Below are positions 44,998 through 53,555 of a stretch of 54,368 nt of DNA, piece after piece. The notes beneath the pieces were generated by a model, which was given only the letters and a program-made list of their open reading frames with translations, did no database searches and had not been told where the DNA came from. Within the stretch, counting starts at the first letter, position 1, and every line of letters begins with the position of its first letter. Both the position numbers and the translations under genes were made by a program. The DNA is from Verrucomicrobiota bacterium (GTDB lineage: Bacteria > Verrucomicrobiota > Verrucomicrobiia > Opitutales > Opitutaceae): NCBI GenBank assembly GCA_016871775.1, contig VHCI01000007.1:1-54368 (forward strand), in the 5' to 3' direction.

Positions 44998-45972
44998 TCA
45001 GGCGGGGCCGGCGCCGGGGCCGGGAGCTCGGTAGGCCTCGTAGGCGCCGATGATTCGCTGCACCAGCGGGTGGCGCACGACGTCCGCCCCGCTGAAAGTG
45101 TGGAAGTCGATCCCGGAGATGTCCGCCAGGATGTGGCGCACCTCGAGCAGCCCGCTCGCCTTGGCCTTGGGCAGGTCGATCTGGGTGACGTCGCCCGTGA
45201 CGACCATCCGAGACTCCTCTCCGAGGCGGGTGAGGAACATCATCATCTGCTCGGGCGTGGTGTTCTGGGCCTCGTCGAGGATGATGAAGGCGCGCGAGAG
45301 GGTGCGGCCGCGCATGTAGGCCAGCGGGGCGACCTCGATCACCCCCTTCTCGCTCAGGCGGGCCACGTCCTCGGCGTCCAGCATGTCGTGCAACGCGTCG
45401 TACAGGGGCCGGAGGTAGGGGAGGATCTTTTCGCGGAGGTCGCCGGGAAGGAACCCGAGGGCCTCCCCGGCCTCGACCGCAGGCCGGGTCAGGATAATGC
45501 GCTCGACCTGGTTCTGGAGAAGGGCGTTCACCGCCGCGGCCATCGCGAGGTAAGTCTTGCCGGTGCCGGCCGGGCCGATGCCAAAGACCACCGGGTGGGC
45601 CAGCATCGATTGCAGGTAGAGCTTTTGGCCGAGCGTCTTCGGGACGATGGTGCGCCGGTTGGTGGCGATGACGAGCGGGGTGGCCAGCAACTCTTGGAGC
45701 TGCGGGCCCTCGCCGCGCGCGAACGCGTCGGTCAGGCGGTGGAAGTCCGGCGTGCGGATGGTCATCCCCTGGCCGCGGGCCTGGTCGAGGAAGGTGAACA
45801 GCGCCTCCGCGCGGGCGAGCGGCTCGCCGTCGCCCTCGAGGCGGAGCCAGTCCTCGCGGCTGGTGAGGCGCACGCCAAGGGTCCGCTCAGCGTGGACGAG
45901 ATTCTCCTCGCGGCCGGCGTAGAGGGCGGCGGCGTGGCGCGGGCTGGGGTAGTGCAGCGTGCGGGAGGCCAT
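44998..45972 (-). CDS. phoH: PhoH family ATPase
   Basis: A 324-residue cytoplasmic P-loop protein. A short N-terminal KH-like region precedes the PhoH domain with Walker A G-P-A-G-T-G-K-T near residue 130, R-P-A-V-E-A-G-E and Walker B I-I-L-D-E-A-Q-N near 229. G-D-V-T-Q-I-D-L-P and S-G-L follow. It acts with YbeY in RNA handling in other bacteria, which fits the gene order. It begins 4 bases after the HIT stop. The odd G-P-G-P-G-A-G-P end is a poorly conserved tail. Confidence 0.92.
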   Translation of the reverse strand: MASRTLHYPSPRHAAALYAGREENLVHAERTLGVRLTSREDWLRLEGDGEPLARAEALFTFLDQARGQGMTIRTPDFHRLTDAFARGEGPQLQELLATPLVIATNRRTIVPKTLGQKLYLQSMLAHPVVFGIGPAGTGKTYLAMAAAVNALLQNQVERIILTRPAVEAGEALGFLPGDLREKILPYLRPLYDALHDMLDAEDVARLSEKGVIEVAPLAYMRGRTLSRAFIILDEAQNTTPEQMMMFLTRLGEESRMVVTGDVTQIDLPKAKASGLLEVRHILADISGIDFHTFSGADVVRHPLVQRIIGAYEAYRAPGPGAGPA

Positions 45973-45976
45973 CGAT

Positions 45977-46480
45977 TCAGGCGACCGGCGGGAGCGTGGC
46001 GACGGCGGCCCGGAGTTTCTCCCAGGTCGTCTCGAGCGCCTCAGGCAGGACGCGCGTCTGGCCGAGCACGGGCATAAAGTTGTGGTCGCCGTTCCAGCGG
46101 GGGACGATGTGGCCGTGCAGGTGCGCGATGCTGCCGCCGGCGACGCCCGCGCCGAGGTTGAAGCCGAGGTTGAACCCGTCGGGTCGCAGCGCGGCGGTCA
46201 GGATCCGCTGCCCGGCGAGGAGGGCGTCGAAGAGGTCCGCCCGCTCGTCCGCGCGAAGTTCGCCGATTTCCCGGACCTCGCGGAAGGGCACGGCCAGGAG
46301 GTGGCCAGGGTTGTAGGGGAAACGGTTCAGGATGAGGTAACTGAGGGGGGTGCGGTGGACGATCAGCGCGACCCGGTCATCGCCCAGCGCGGGTAGCTCG
46401 GTGAACGGGCGCTCCATCCGCCCCGGGTACCGCGGCGCCGAGATGTATTCCATCCTCCAGTAGGCGTGCAGCTGTTGCAT
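45977..46480 (-). CDS. HIT family nucleotide hydrolase
   Basis: A 167-residue cytoplasmic protein. The histidine triad is H120-L-H122-G-H124-I-V-P-R-W. The segment W-N-G-D-H-N-F-M-P-V after it is typical of the Ap4A phosphorylase-like or FHIT-like branch. R-M-E-Y-I-S-A-P and L-N-R-F-P-Y-N-P-G-H are conserved parts, and the start at 46480 supports M-Q-Q-L-H. It heads the phoH-pgpH-ybeY group and is divergent from purD. The substrate is inferred to be a dinucleoside polyphosphate or AMP-lysine type ester. Confidence 0.9.
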   Translation of the reverse strand: MQQLHAYWRMEYISAPRYPGRMERPFTELPALGDDRVALIVHRTPLSYLILNRFPYNPGHLLAVPFREVREIGELRADERADLFDALLAGQRILTAALRPDGFNLGFNLGAGVAGGSIAHLHGHIVPRWNGDHNFMPVLGQTRVLPEALETTWEKLRAAVATLPPVA

Positions 46481-46534
46481 GGGGTTTCGGGTGGAAAGGC
46501 GGACCGGCCGCGGGAGAGTCAGGAAAGGACGGGG

Positions 46535-46584
46535 GCGGGGGGATGTCAAAACCCGCTTCAGTCCCGCGCGGCGCGGGGATTTTT
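46535..46584 (+). promoter_or_regulatory. Possible attenuator in the purD leader
   Basis: A stem CCCGCGC (46563-46569) / GCGCGGG (46571-46577) is followed by G-A and five Ts (46580-46584), an intrinsic-terminator layout placed 57 bases before the purD ATG. An earlier hairpin can form between GCGGG (46535-46539) and CCCGC (46552-46556). The HIT gene runs the other way, so this is not its terminator. The ligand, if any, is unknown. Confidence 0.4.
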
Positions 46585-46641
46585 GCTTTCCGCCCCCCCG
46601 GCGCATCGCCCAAGGTCCGCCGCGTGGCTTCCGCTCCTCCC

Positions 46642-47922
46642 ATGCCTCCCCGTTCCGTGCTCGTCGTCGGCGCCGGCGGGCGCGAGCACGCGCTCGTGCG
46701 GGCACTGCTCGCCTCGCCCGCCGCCCCCCGGGTGGCCGCGGCGCCGGGCAACGCCGGGATCGCCGCCGAGGTCCCCTGTTTCCCGGTGCCGGTCGACGAT
46801 GTCCCCGGCCTGGTCGCCCTCGTCCGCCGGGAGGGGTTCGAGTTCGTCGTGGTCGGCCCCGAGGTGCCCTTGGCGCTCGGGCTGGCGGATGCCCTGCGCG
46901 CGGCGGGGATCCCGGTGTACGGGCCCGGCGCAGACGGCGCCCGCCTCGAGGCCTCCAAGATCTTTACCAAGGAGATTCTCCTCCGATACCGCATCCCCAC
47001 AGCGGCGGCCGCTTTCTTTGACGCCGTGGAACCGGCCTTGGTTTACCTCCGCGCCCGGCCCTTGCCGGTCGTGATCAAGGCGGACGGCCTCGCCGCCGGG
47101 AAGGGCGTGGTCGTCGCGACCACCGCGGAGGAAGCGGTCGCGGCGGTACGGGGGATGCTCGCGGACGGGCGCTTTGGCGCCGCTGGCCAGCGCATTTTGA
47201 TCGAAGACTGCCTCGTGGGGGAGGAGACCTCGATTCTGGTGGTTGTGGCGGGTCGGGATTATCTGATTTTGCCCACGTCGCAGGATCACAAGCGAGTAGG
47301 GGACGGCGACACCGGGCCCAACACCGGCGGGATGGGTACCTATTCACCCGCGGAGGTGGTTACCCCGGCCTTGCTCGCGCGGATTGACGCGGAGATCGTG
47401 CGGCCTTCCGTTGCGGCCATCGCCGCGGAGGGCATCGATTACCGGGGCACGCTGTTCATCGGGATCATGCTCACGGCGGACGGCCCGCGGGTAATCGAGT
47501 ACAACGCGCGTTTCGGCGATCCCGAGACGCAGGTCGTGATCCCGCGGGTCGGCAACGACGTGCTCGCCCTCCTGTGGACGGCCAGCCACGGCTCCCTCGC
47601 GGGCCACCGCCTCGTGGAGCGGCCGGTCCACGCGCTCTGCGTGGTGGTCGCGGCGCGGGGATATCCGGAGGCCTTTCCACGGGGCGATCCGATCACGCTG
47701 CCAGAAACCCTGCCCCCCGGGGTTGGAATCCTGCACGCCGGGACCGCGCGGGACGCGGCGGGGCGGCTCGTGACGGCGGGCGGCCGGGTGCTCGGCGTGG
47801 TGGCGGTGGCGCCCGGCCTGCGAGCGGCCGCCGATGCCGCCTACGCGACCTGCGCGCGGATCGAGTGCGCGAGCAAGTACTACCGCCGGGACATCGGGTC
47901 CCGCCAATTGCAACGCGGATGA
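46642..47922 (+). CDS. purD: Phosphoribosylamine-glycine ligase
   Basis: A 426-residue ATP-grasp enzyme for the second step of purine synthesis (PRA + glycine + ATP to GAR). The start M-P-P-R-S-V-L-V-V-G-A-G-G-R-E-H-A is canonical. Conserved parts are V-V-V-G-P-E-V-P-L, V-I-K-A-D-G-L-A-A-G-K-G-V, T-S-Q-D-H-K-R, N-T-G-G-M-G-T-Y-S-P and N-A-R-F-G-D-P-E-T-Q. Length is normal. The next gene overlaps its stop by four bases (ATGA). Confidence 0.95.
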   Translation: MPPRSVLVVGAGGREHALVRALLASPAAPRVAAAPGNAGIAAEVPCFPVPVDDVPGLVALVRREGFEFVVVGPEVPLALGLADALRAAGIPVYGPGADGARLEASKIFTKEILLRYRIPTAAAAFFDAVEPALVYLRARPLPVVIKADGLAAGKGVVVATTAEEAVAAVRGMLADGRFGAAGQRILIEDCLVGEETSILVVVAGRDYLILPTSQDHKRVGDGDTGPNTGGMGTYSPAEVVTPALLARIDAEIVRPSVAAIAAEGIDYRGTLFIGIMLTADGPRVIEYNARFGDPETQVVIPRVGNDVLALLWTASHGSLAGHRLVERPVHALCVVVAARGYPEAFPRGDPITLPETLPPGVGILHAGTARDAAGRLVTAGGRVLGVVAVAPGLRAAADAAYATCARIECASKYYRRDIGSRQLQRG

Positions 47923-48533
47923 GGACCGGGCGTTGGGGGGTGTTCGCGGCCGGTTTGCTCGCGCTGGCGATGGCCCGTGCGGCCGGGCCCGCGGACTTAG
48001 GCGAGGGGCTGTCCTACTTGCGCCTGAAGGTCCTGCCCAACGATTTGCCGTCCGCCCCGCGGACTGGCCCGCTGGTGGCGGATCTCCGCTTTTTGCCCGC
48101 CACGGCGGAGCAGGCGGCGGCCTTCGGCGCGTGGCTGGGTTTCCAGGCGCGCCCGGGCGTGCCCCTGCTGCTGGTCGCGAACCGCGAGACCGGGGAGGAG
48201 CTCCGCCGCGTCCTCGCCGGTCCGCGACCGCCCGCGGTTGTCCTGATCGGGGTGCCCGGGCCCGGCTTCACGCCGGATCTGCTGGTGACGGCTGCGCCGG
48301 AGGCGGACCGCCAGGCCTACGCCGCGCTCGAAGCCGGGTCCGCGCTGGCGGGCCTGCTCGCGGACCATCCCAGCAAGGTGCGGCAGGACGAACTCGGCCT
48401 GCGTCTCGGAGGCGAGACCGCTCGCGCGCCCGCGCCCGTCGCCGGCCCAACGCCGGCGGAGCCGGTCGTCGACGCGGCCCTGCAGCGGGCGGTTCACCTG
48501 CACCGCGCGCATCGCGCCCTGCGGCGCGGGTGA
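47919..48533 (+). CDS. Secreted protein of unknown function
   Basis: A 204-residue protein; the ATG at 47919 overlaps the purD stop (ATGA), which supports the start. It has an N-terminal signal (V-F-A-A-G-L-L-A-L-A-M-A-R-A-A). G-P-L-V-A-D-L-R and P-L-L-L-V-A-N-R-E-T-G-E-E-L suggest an alpha/beta fold. The end is A-H-R-A-L-R-R-G. I recognise no family. Coupling to purD implies co-expression only. Confidence 0.7.
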   Translation: MRTGRWGVFAAGLLALAMARAAGPADLGEGLSYLRLKVLPNDLPSAPRTGPLVADLRFLPATAEQAAAFGAWLGFQARPGVPLLLVANRETGEELRRVLAGPRPPAVVLIGVPGPGFTPDLLVTAAPEADRQAYAALEAGSALAGLLADHPSKVRQDELGLRLGGETARAPAPVAGPTPAEPVVDAALQRAVHLHRAHRALRRG

Positions 48534-48599
48534 GGCGTTCGGAGGCAGGGAGCGGATTCCGCGCTTGGCGCGGGAGGGCGTTTACGATCCCTTCGGTGC

Positions 48600-49079
48600 G
48601 TGCCCGCTCCCGGTGAGATCATCGTCGTCTGCACCGCCAACGTCTGCCGCAGCCCGATGGCGGCCGCGTTGTTGCAGCACGCGCTCGCGGCCGAGCCGGG
48701 CCCCCTGCAGGGCTGCCGCGTGGTGTCCTCCGGCGTGGCTGCGCGCGCCGGGGACCCCGTGACCCCGCACTCCGTCGCGGCCCTGCGCAAGGTGGGGCTC
48801 GACATTGCGGGGCACCGCAGCCGGCCCCTGACGCAGGCGATGATGGACGGCGCGCTGGCGGTGCTCTGTATGACCGAGGGGCACCGTGAGATGATCCGCC
48901 TGCGGGCCGATCCGGTGCCGCGGCACTTGTATTTGTTCCGGGATTTCATCGAGGCCAGCCCGAAGCGCGAAATCGGCGATCCCTTCGGCGGGTCGGCGCC
49001 GTTGTACGAGGCGGTCCGCGACGAGATGGTCGAGGCGATCCCCGGGCTGGTCCGTCGGCTGCGGGAGCTCGCGGGTTGA
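48600..49079 (+). CDS. Low-molecular-weight protein tyrosine phosphatase family protein
   Basis: A 159-residue cytoplasmic enzyme starting at GTG 48600. The phosphate loop is C11-T-A-N-V-C-R17-S-P (CX5R), followed by M-A-A-A-L-L. The general acid lies in I-G-D127-P-F-G-G-S, and [10 protein letters not shown] is a family segment. It could reverse protein tyrosine (often exopolysaccharide kinase) or arginine phosphorylation. The gmd gene nearby is consistent with polysaccharide control, but it is not adjacent. Arsenate reductase is the alternative reading; the D-P-F-G-G-S end fits LMW-PTP better. Confidence 0.9.
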   Translation: MPAPGEIIVVCTANVCRSPMAAALLQHALAAEPGPLQGCRVVSSGVAARAGDPVTPHSVAALRKVGLDIAGHRSRPLTQAMMDGALAVLCMTEGHREMIRLRADPVPRHLYLFRDFIEASPKREIGDPFGGSAPLYEAVRDEMVEAIPGLVRRLRELAG

Positions 49080-49167
49080 TCAGCGCGGGCGGATTGTCCT
49101 TTCCTTTGCATTTTTGGCTGGCGGCGCGCGCGTGGGGGCCCCGCAATCTGGGTTCGAATCCATCGCC

Positions 49168-50433
49168 ATGCCGCTGTCCGCCGCTCCGCTCCGCCTCCTT
49201 GACCCTGAAGTCCACGCCGCGATCCGCGCCGAGCGGGCGCGCCAAGAAAGCCACATCGAGCTCATCGCCTCGGAGAACTTTACCCTCCCGGCGGTGATGG
49301 AGGTCCAGGGCGGCGTCCTGACCAACAAGTACGCCGAAGGTTACCCAGGCCGGCGCTGGTATGGCGGGTGCGAGCACGTCGACTTGGTCGAGACCCTCGC
49401 GATCGAGCGGGCGAAAAAGCTCTTTGGGGCGGAGCACGCCAACGTGCAGCCGCACTCGGGCTCGCAGGCCAACTTCGCGGTCTACACCTCCGTGCTCTCC
49501 CCTGGCGACAAGCTGCTTGGGATGAACCTGAGCCACGGCGGGCACCTCACCCATGGCAACCCGGCGAACTTCTCGGGCAAGCTCTACCACTTCTGCCAGT
49601 ACGGCGTGCGCGAGGACAACGGCCTGATCGATTACGACGAACTCGCCCGCACCGCCGAGCGCGAGCGGCCGAAGATGATCACGGTGGGCGCAAGCGCCTA
49701 TTCGCGGGTCATCGATTTCGCCCGCATGGGCGAGATCGCCCGTGGCGTCGGGGCGATGCTCTTCGCGGATATCGCCCATATCGCCGGGCTCGTTGCCGGC
49801 GGCGTGCACCCGTCCCCGGTGCCGCACGCGGACTTCGTCACCACCACCACCCATAAAACACTCCGCGGTCCCCGCGGCGGCCTGATCCTGTGCCGCGCGG
49901 CGCACGCCAAGGTGGTGGACTCCGCCGTGTTCCCCGGCGGCCAGGGCGGACCGCTGATGCACGTGATCGCGGCCAAGGCGGTGTGCTTCGGCGAGTGCTT
50001 GAAGCCCGAGTTCCGCGCCTACGCCGAACAGGTGGTCCGCAATTCTCGCGCCCTCGCCGCTGCGATGCTGCGCCGGGGCTACAAGATCGTGTCGGGTGGC
50101 ACGGATAACCACCTGATGCTGGTCGATCTGCGCCCGAAATTCCCCGAGCTCACGGCGAAGAAGGCGCAGGAGTCACTCGACCTGGCCCACGTCACTTGCA
50201 ACAAAAACACGGTGCCGTTCGAGTCGCGCAGCCCCTTCCAAGCCTCGGGCATCCGCCTCGGCACGCCGGCCGTCACCAGCCGCGGTTTCACCGAGGCCGA
50301 GATGGAGGAGATCGCTGGATGCATCGATACGGTGCTGGCGGCCACTGGCACCGCCGGCGAGGCCGCGGCGCTGGAGCAGGTGCGCGTGCGGGTCGCCGTG
50401 CTCACGGGCCGCTATCCGCTGCCATACGTCTGA
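49168..50433 (+). CDS. glyA: Serine hydroxymethyltransferase
   Basis: A 421-residue PLP enzyme converting serine and tetrahydrofolate to glycine and methylene-THF. The start at 49168 gives M-P-L-S-A-A-P-L. Signature parts are [31 protein letters not shown], and the PLP lysine in [14 protein letters not shown] near residue 231. The C-terminal G-T-P-A-V-T-S-R-G is intact. Glycine supply would match purD in the same plus-strand block. Confidence 0.95.
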   Translation: MPLSAAPLRLLDPEVHAAIRAERARQESHIELIASENFTLPAVMEVQGGVLTNKYAEGYPGRRWYGGCEHVDLVETLAIERAKKLFGAEHANVQPHSGSQANFAVYTSVLSPGDKLLGMNLSHGGHLTHGNPANFSGKLYHFCQYGVREDNGLIDYDELARTAERERPKMITVGASAYSRVIDFARMGEIARGVGAMLFADIAHIAGLVAGGVHPSPVPHADFVTTTTHKTLRGPRGGLILCRAAHAKVVDSAVFPGGQGGPLMHVIAAKAVCFGECLKPEFRAYAEQVVRNSRALAAAMLRRGYKIVSGGTDNHLMLVDLRPKFPELTAKKAQESLDLAHVTCNKNTVPFESRSPFQASGIRLGTPAVTSRGFTEAEMEEIAGCIDTVLAATGTAGEAAALEQVRVRVAVLTGRYPLPYV

Positions 50434-50460
50434 CGGACCGCCGGCCCGGCCAGCGACCCC

Positions 50461-51792
50461 TTGTCGACCCCCGCCCCCCAGTCCGCCGCGGCGCCGGCCC
50501 GGCCGCTTTCCCTCGGCGTCATCTTCCTGACTCTCTACATCGATCTGGTCGGGTTCTCGGTCAGCTTCCCCCTCGGGCCGGACTTGATGGCGCATTATCT
50601 GGCCCTCGAGGGGCAGGCGGGGCTGCTGGGCTGGCTGGTGGGGCAGAGCGACGCTTGGGCGCGCGCGTTGGGCATCGCCAGTTACGCCCCGGTGCTCTTC
50701 GGCGGCCTGCTGGCCTCGGTCTTCTCCCTGCTGCAGTTCGTGTTCGCCCCTTATTGGGGCGCCCTCAGCGACCGGCGCGGCCGGCGGCCGATTTTGCTCT
50801 TCACGGTGGCGGGCACGGCCTGCAGTTACCTGCTCTGGGCGGTGAGCGGGTCGTTCTGGCTCTTCTTCCTTTCCCGCGCGCTGGCCGGCGCCTTCGGCGG
50901 CAACCTGTCGGTCGCCACCGCGGCGGTCGCGGACGTCACCTCGCGGGCGGAGCGTTCCCGCGCGATGGGGCTGGTGGGCGCGGCGTTCGGGCTCGGGCTG
51001 CTGACCGGACCGATGCTGGGCGCGGTCTCGGTGCAGCTGGATCTGGTCGAGCGCTTGCCGGGCCTGGCGGCGTGGGGGTTCAACCCGTTTTCGACGCCTG
51101 CCCTGCTGGCCCTTGCACTTTCCTTGGTGAACCTCTTCTGGATCGGGGTGCGCTTCCGCGAGACGCGGCCGGCTGGTGGAGGTGCGGCCGCCCCGGAACC
51201 GCGCCTGCGCAACCCGGTGGCCGCGATTCTCGGGCTGGAAGACCCGGCGCTGCGGCGGACCAATCTGGTCGCGTTCGTCTTCGCGGTGGCGTTCGTCGCG
51301 ATGGAGGCGACGGTGACCTTCCTCGCCGCCCAGCGCTTCGGCTACACGGCCCGCGACAACGGCTGGCTGCTCGCCTTCCTCGGTCTGTGCGCGATCGTCA
51401 CGCAGGGGTATGTCGTGCGGAAGATGCTGCGGGTGATCGATGAGCGGGGGGTCTTGCGGCTGGGGCTGGGCAGTGCGGCTATCGGGTTGTTTGGTATCGG
51501 CCTGGCCGCCCAGCCTTGGCACCTCTACGCCGGCGTGGGTGTGCTGGTCTTCGGTTCAAGCCTGGTGAACCCCGCGACGACCGGCCTGATTTCGCTCTAC
51601 GCGGGGGCTGGCGACCAGGGGCGGGTGCTGGGGATTTTCCGCTCCCTCGGCGCGCTGGCGCGGGCCTTCACACCCCTTTTGGCGGGCGTGGCCTTCTGGG
51701 TGAGCGGCGCGTTGTCGGTTTACGTCGCCGGGGCGCTGCTCGTAGGGTTGGCGCTGGTGCTCAGCCGCCGGCTCCCCGCGCCGGTGCAATGA
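50461..51792 (+). CDS. MFS transporter, TCR/Tet-like
   Basis: A 443-residue, 12-helix major facilitator. The start is a TTG at 50461, the only start codon before the first helix (S-L-G-V-I-F-L-T-L-Y-I-D-L-V-G-F). The MFS loop motif between helices 2 and 3 is clear: G-A-L-S-D-R-R-G-R-R-P-I-L. An A-G-A-F-G-G-N-L and L-L-T-G-P-M-L-G stretch (motif C area) supports an efflux-type member. Its stop overlaps the protease gene (ATGA). The substrate cannot be inferred. Confidence 0.88.
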   Translation: MSTPAPQSAAAPARPLSLGVIFLTLYIDLVGFSVSFPLGPDLMAHYLALEGQAGLLGWLVGQSDAWARALGIASYAPVLFGGLLASVFSLLQFVFAPYWGALSDRRGRRPILLFTVAGTACSYLLWAVSGSFWLFFLSRALAGAFGGNLSVATAAVADVTSRAERSRAMGLVGAAFGLGLLTGPMLGAVSVQLDLVERLPGLAAWGFNPFSTPALLALALSLVNLFWIGVRFRETRPAGGGAAAPEPRLRNPVAAILGLEDPALRRTNLVAFVFAVAFVAMEATVTFLAAQRFGYTARDNGWLLAFLGLCAIVTQGYVVRKMLRVIDERGVLRLGLGSAAIGLFGIGLAAQPWHLYAGVGVLVFGSSLVNPATTGLISLYAGAGDQGRVLGIFRSLGALARAFTPLLAGVAFWVSGALSVYVAGALLVGLALVLSRRLPAPVQ

Positions 51793-52991
51793 CCCGCCGC
51801 CGCCCCCGTCGACTTGCGCGCGGGCTAACGTTCGCGCTGGGGCTCCTGCTGGGGGGCTGCGCGCTCCCCCCTTTCCTGCGTAAGCCCGCTCCGCCGGGTC
51901 GTGTCACTCTTGCAGGGACCGAGGTGGTGGTGCCCGCCCGCCTCGTCGGCAACCTGCTGTGGGTCGAGGCCTCCTGGGAGGGCGCCGGGCCATTCCGTTT
52001 TCTGGTCGATACGGGCTCCTCGGTGACTTTGGTGACCCCCGCGCTCGCCAAACGTTTCCCCGGCCGGGTCCCGCCCGCCGGGCCGAACCCGCGCCTCCGG
52101 GTGCGGGGCGCGGAGGGTGGGGCGATCGACCTCCCGCGGGCCTCACTCCGGCGCCTAGAATTGGGCGGCGCCGCGTTCGAGGAGGTCGAGGTGCTCCTCT
52201 ACGACTGCGCCCCCCTCTCGGCCCACCTCGGCCTGCCGGTGGACGGCGTGCTCGGCTTCCCGCTCTTCCGGGAACTCCTCCTTACGCTCGATTATCCCGG
52301 CAGCCGGCTCCTCTTGCGCCCGCGGACGCTCGCCGACCTGATTCCCGGCCAGCCGGTGCCGGCGGATGCTGCCCGGCGCACGCCGCTGGTCAGCGTCGGG
52401 TTGGGAGAGCGTTCGCTGCTGGTGCTCGTCGATTCCGGCAGCGCGGCCGGCTTCAGCCTGAACCCCGCCGGGATCAGCCCTCTCTACGCGGTCCCGCCGC
52501 GGGAGGGGGCCCTGCTCGGGACCTTGGCGGGAGAACGCGCGCAACGCGTCGCCCGGCTCGCGTCGCCGCTCCGGCTGGGGGGGCACGTCATCCGGGAACC
52601 GGTGGTGGACCTCACCGACGAGTTGTCGGCGCTGGGCGGGGGGCTGCTGCGGCAGTTCGTGGTGACCTTTGATCCGGGGCGGGACCGGGTCTTCTTTCAT
52701 CGCCCCGGGGAGGCGGCGCCGGCCCGGATGGAGGTGCGCAGCAGCGGGCTCAGTTTCACCCGCTCTCCGGCCTATTGGCGGGTGGCGGCAGTCATCCCGG
52801 GTTCGCCTGCGGCGGCGGCCGGCATCGTTCTCGGGGAACTCGTGGTCCGCATCAACGGCGAGCCGGTGGGGCGCTGGGACTTGGCCCGCTTCGAACGGCT
52901 GCTGGAGGGTTCGGACCCTCTCACGCTTACCTTCTTGGAAGGTACGACCGAGGTGGAGGCGCGAATCGCCCCGTTCAATCTTTTACCCTGA
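51789..52991 (+). CDS. Lipoprotein with retropepsin-like aspartyl protease fold and PDZ domain
   Basis: A 400-residue exported lipoprotein. The ATG at 51789 overlaps the MFS stop. A lipobox L-G-G-C (Cys24) follows a hydrophobic signal, so the mature protein is lipid-anchored. A first protease motif F-L-V-D-T-G-S-S (D74) is followed by V-D-G-V-L-G-F-P-L-F. A second half begins near 214 with L-V-D-S-G-S-A-A-G. The C-terminal about 75 residues are a PDZ domain (S-P-A-A-A-A-G-I-V-L-G-E-L-V-V-R-I-N-G). Both lobes thus sit in one chain, as in clan AA aspartic peptidases with PDZ. Activity is inferred; the second motif is D-S-G, an accepted variant. Confidence 0.85.
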   Translation: MTRRRPRRLARGLTFALGLLLGGCALPPFLRKPAPPGRVTLAGTEVVVPARLVGNLLWVEASWEGAGPFRFLVDTGSSVTLVTPALAKRFPGRVPPAGPNPRLRVRGAEGGAIDLPRASLRRLELGGAAFEEVEVLLYDCAPLSAHLGLPVDGVLGFPLFRELLLTLDYPGSRLLLRPRTLADLIPGQPVPADAARRTPLVSVGLGERSLLVLVDSGSAAGFSLNPAGISPLYAVPPREGALLGTLAGERAQRVARLASPLRLGGHVIREPVVDLTDELSALGGGLLRQFVVTFDPGRDRVFFHRPGEAAPARMEVRSSGLSFTRSPAYWRVAAVIPGSPAAAAGIVLGELVVRINGEPVGRWDLARFERLLEGSDPLTLTFLEGTTEVEARIAPFNLLP

Positions 52992-53013
52992 CCTCGCAGA
53001 GCGCGGGTCGCGA

Positions 53014-53388
53014 TCAGGCCGTCGCGGCCAGCGGGGCTTCCGCTCGGAGGAACCGACCGGTGGCGGCGTCGAGGTAAAGCGTTTGCCCGCTTGCACTTTG
53101 TACGACGAGCGTCTCGCCGTCCTCTCTAACTATCCGGGCGCAGGGATCCGCGGGATCTGGCCACTCCGCAAGCCACAACAATCCCAAGTTGGGGCGCAGG
53201 CAGTACAGGTTGGGGATGCCGGGAAGGAGGCCGAAAGGGTGCTCGCGCACGTAGCAGCGGAAGGCGCTCCGGTGGAACTCGACGATCGCCGTCGCCAAGG
53301 GAGCCTGGCCGGCGGCGCGGCGGCCGTCGCGGCTGAGAGGAATGAGGGCGCCGTCGAGCACGGCGAGGGCGGGGGCGGGTAAGTTCAC
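53014..53388 (-). CDS. Small protein of unknown function
   Basis: A 124-residue frame from a GTG at 53388 (an upstream GTG at 53433 is also possible but would start in the palindrome at 53432). It has no signal peptide. Segments such as F-R-C-Y-V-R-E-H-P-F-G-L-L-P-G-I-P-N-L-Y-C-L and L-L-W-L-A-E-W-P-D-P read like protein, and codon composition is as in the neighbours. It ends convergently 22 bases from the protease stop. No family recognised. Confidence 0.65.
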   Translation of the reverse strand: MNLPAPALAVLDGALIPLSRDGRRAAGQAPLATAIVEFHRSAFRCYVREHPFGLLPGIPNLYCLRPNLGLLWLAEWPDPADPCARIVREDGETLVVQSASGQTLYLDAATGRFLRAEAPLAATA

Positions 53389-53431
53389 GGACGGGGAGGG
53401 GTTAGAAAGGCAGGCTCTCGCCCCGCCGACC

Positions 53432-53449
53432 ACCCTAAATTTTTAGGGT
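53432..53449. promoter_or_regulatory. Palindrome ACCCTAAATTTTTAGGGT, candidate operator
   Basis: Two perfect 8-base arms (ACCCTAAA and TTTAGGGT) flank TT. It stands out as AT-rich in a GC-rich setting, between the divergent small unknown gene and gmd, about 106 bases before the gmd start. It has no T-run and is better placed as a protein-binding site than a terminator. Confidence 0.45.
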
Positions 53450-53555
53450 AGCCCCCGCTGGCCCGGGTCAGGTTTTTACGGGTGAGGGGTGGTTTGTGCG
53501 CTTGCGCCTGCGGCCCAAGCTCAGGTTTCTTTCAACAAACGCCTCCCGCCCCTCG

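Noticed and set aside
49151-49162. GGGTTCGAATCC, identical to a tRNA T-loop core, just before glyA
   Set aside because: The flanking bases do not form a 5-bp T-stem (only two pairs) and no D, anticodon or acceptor arm can be drawn around it.
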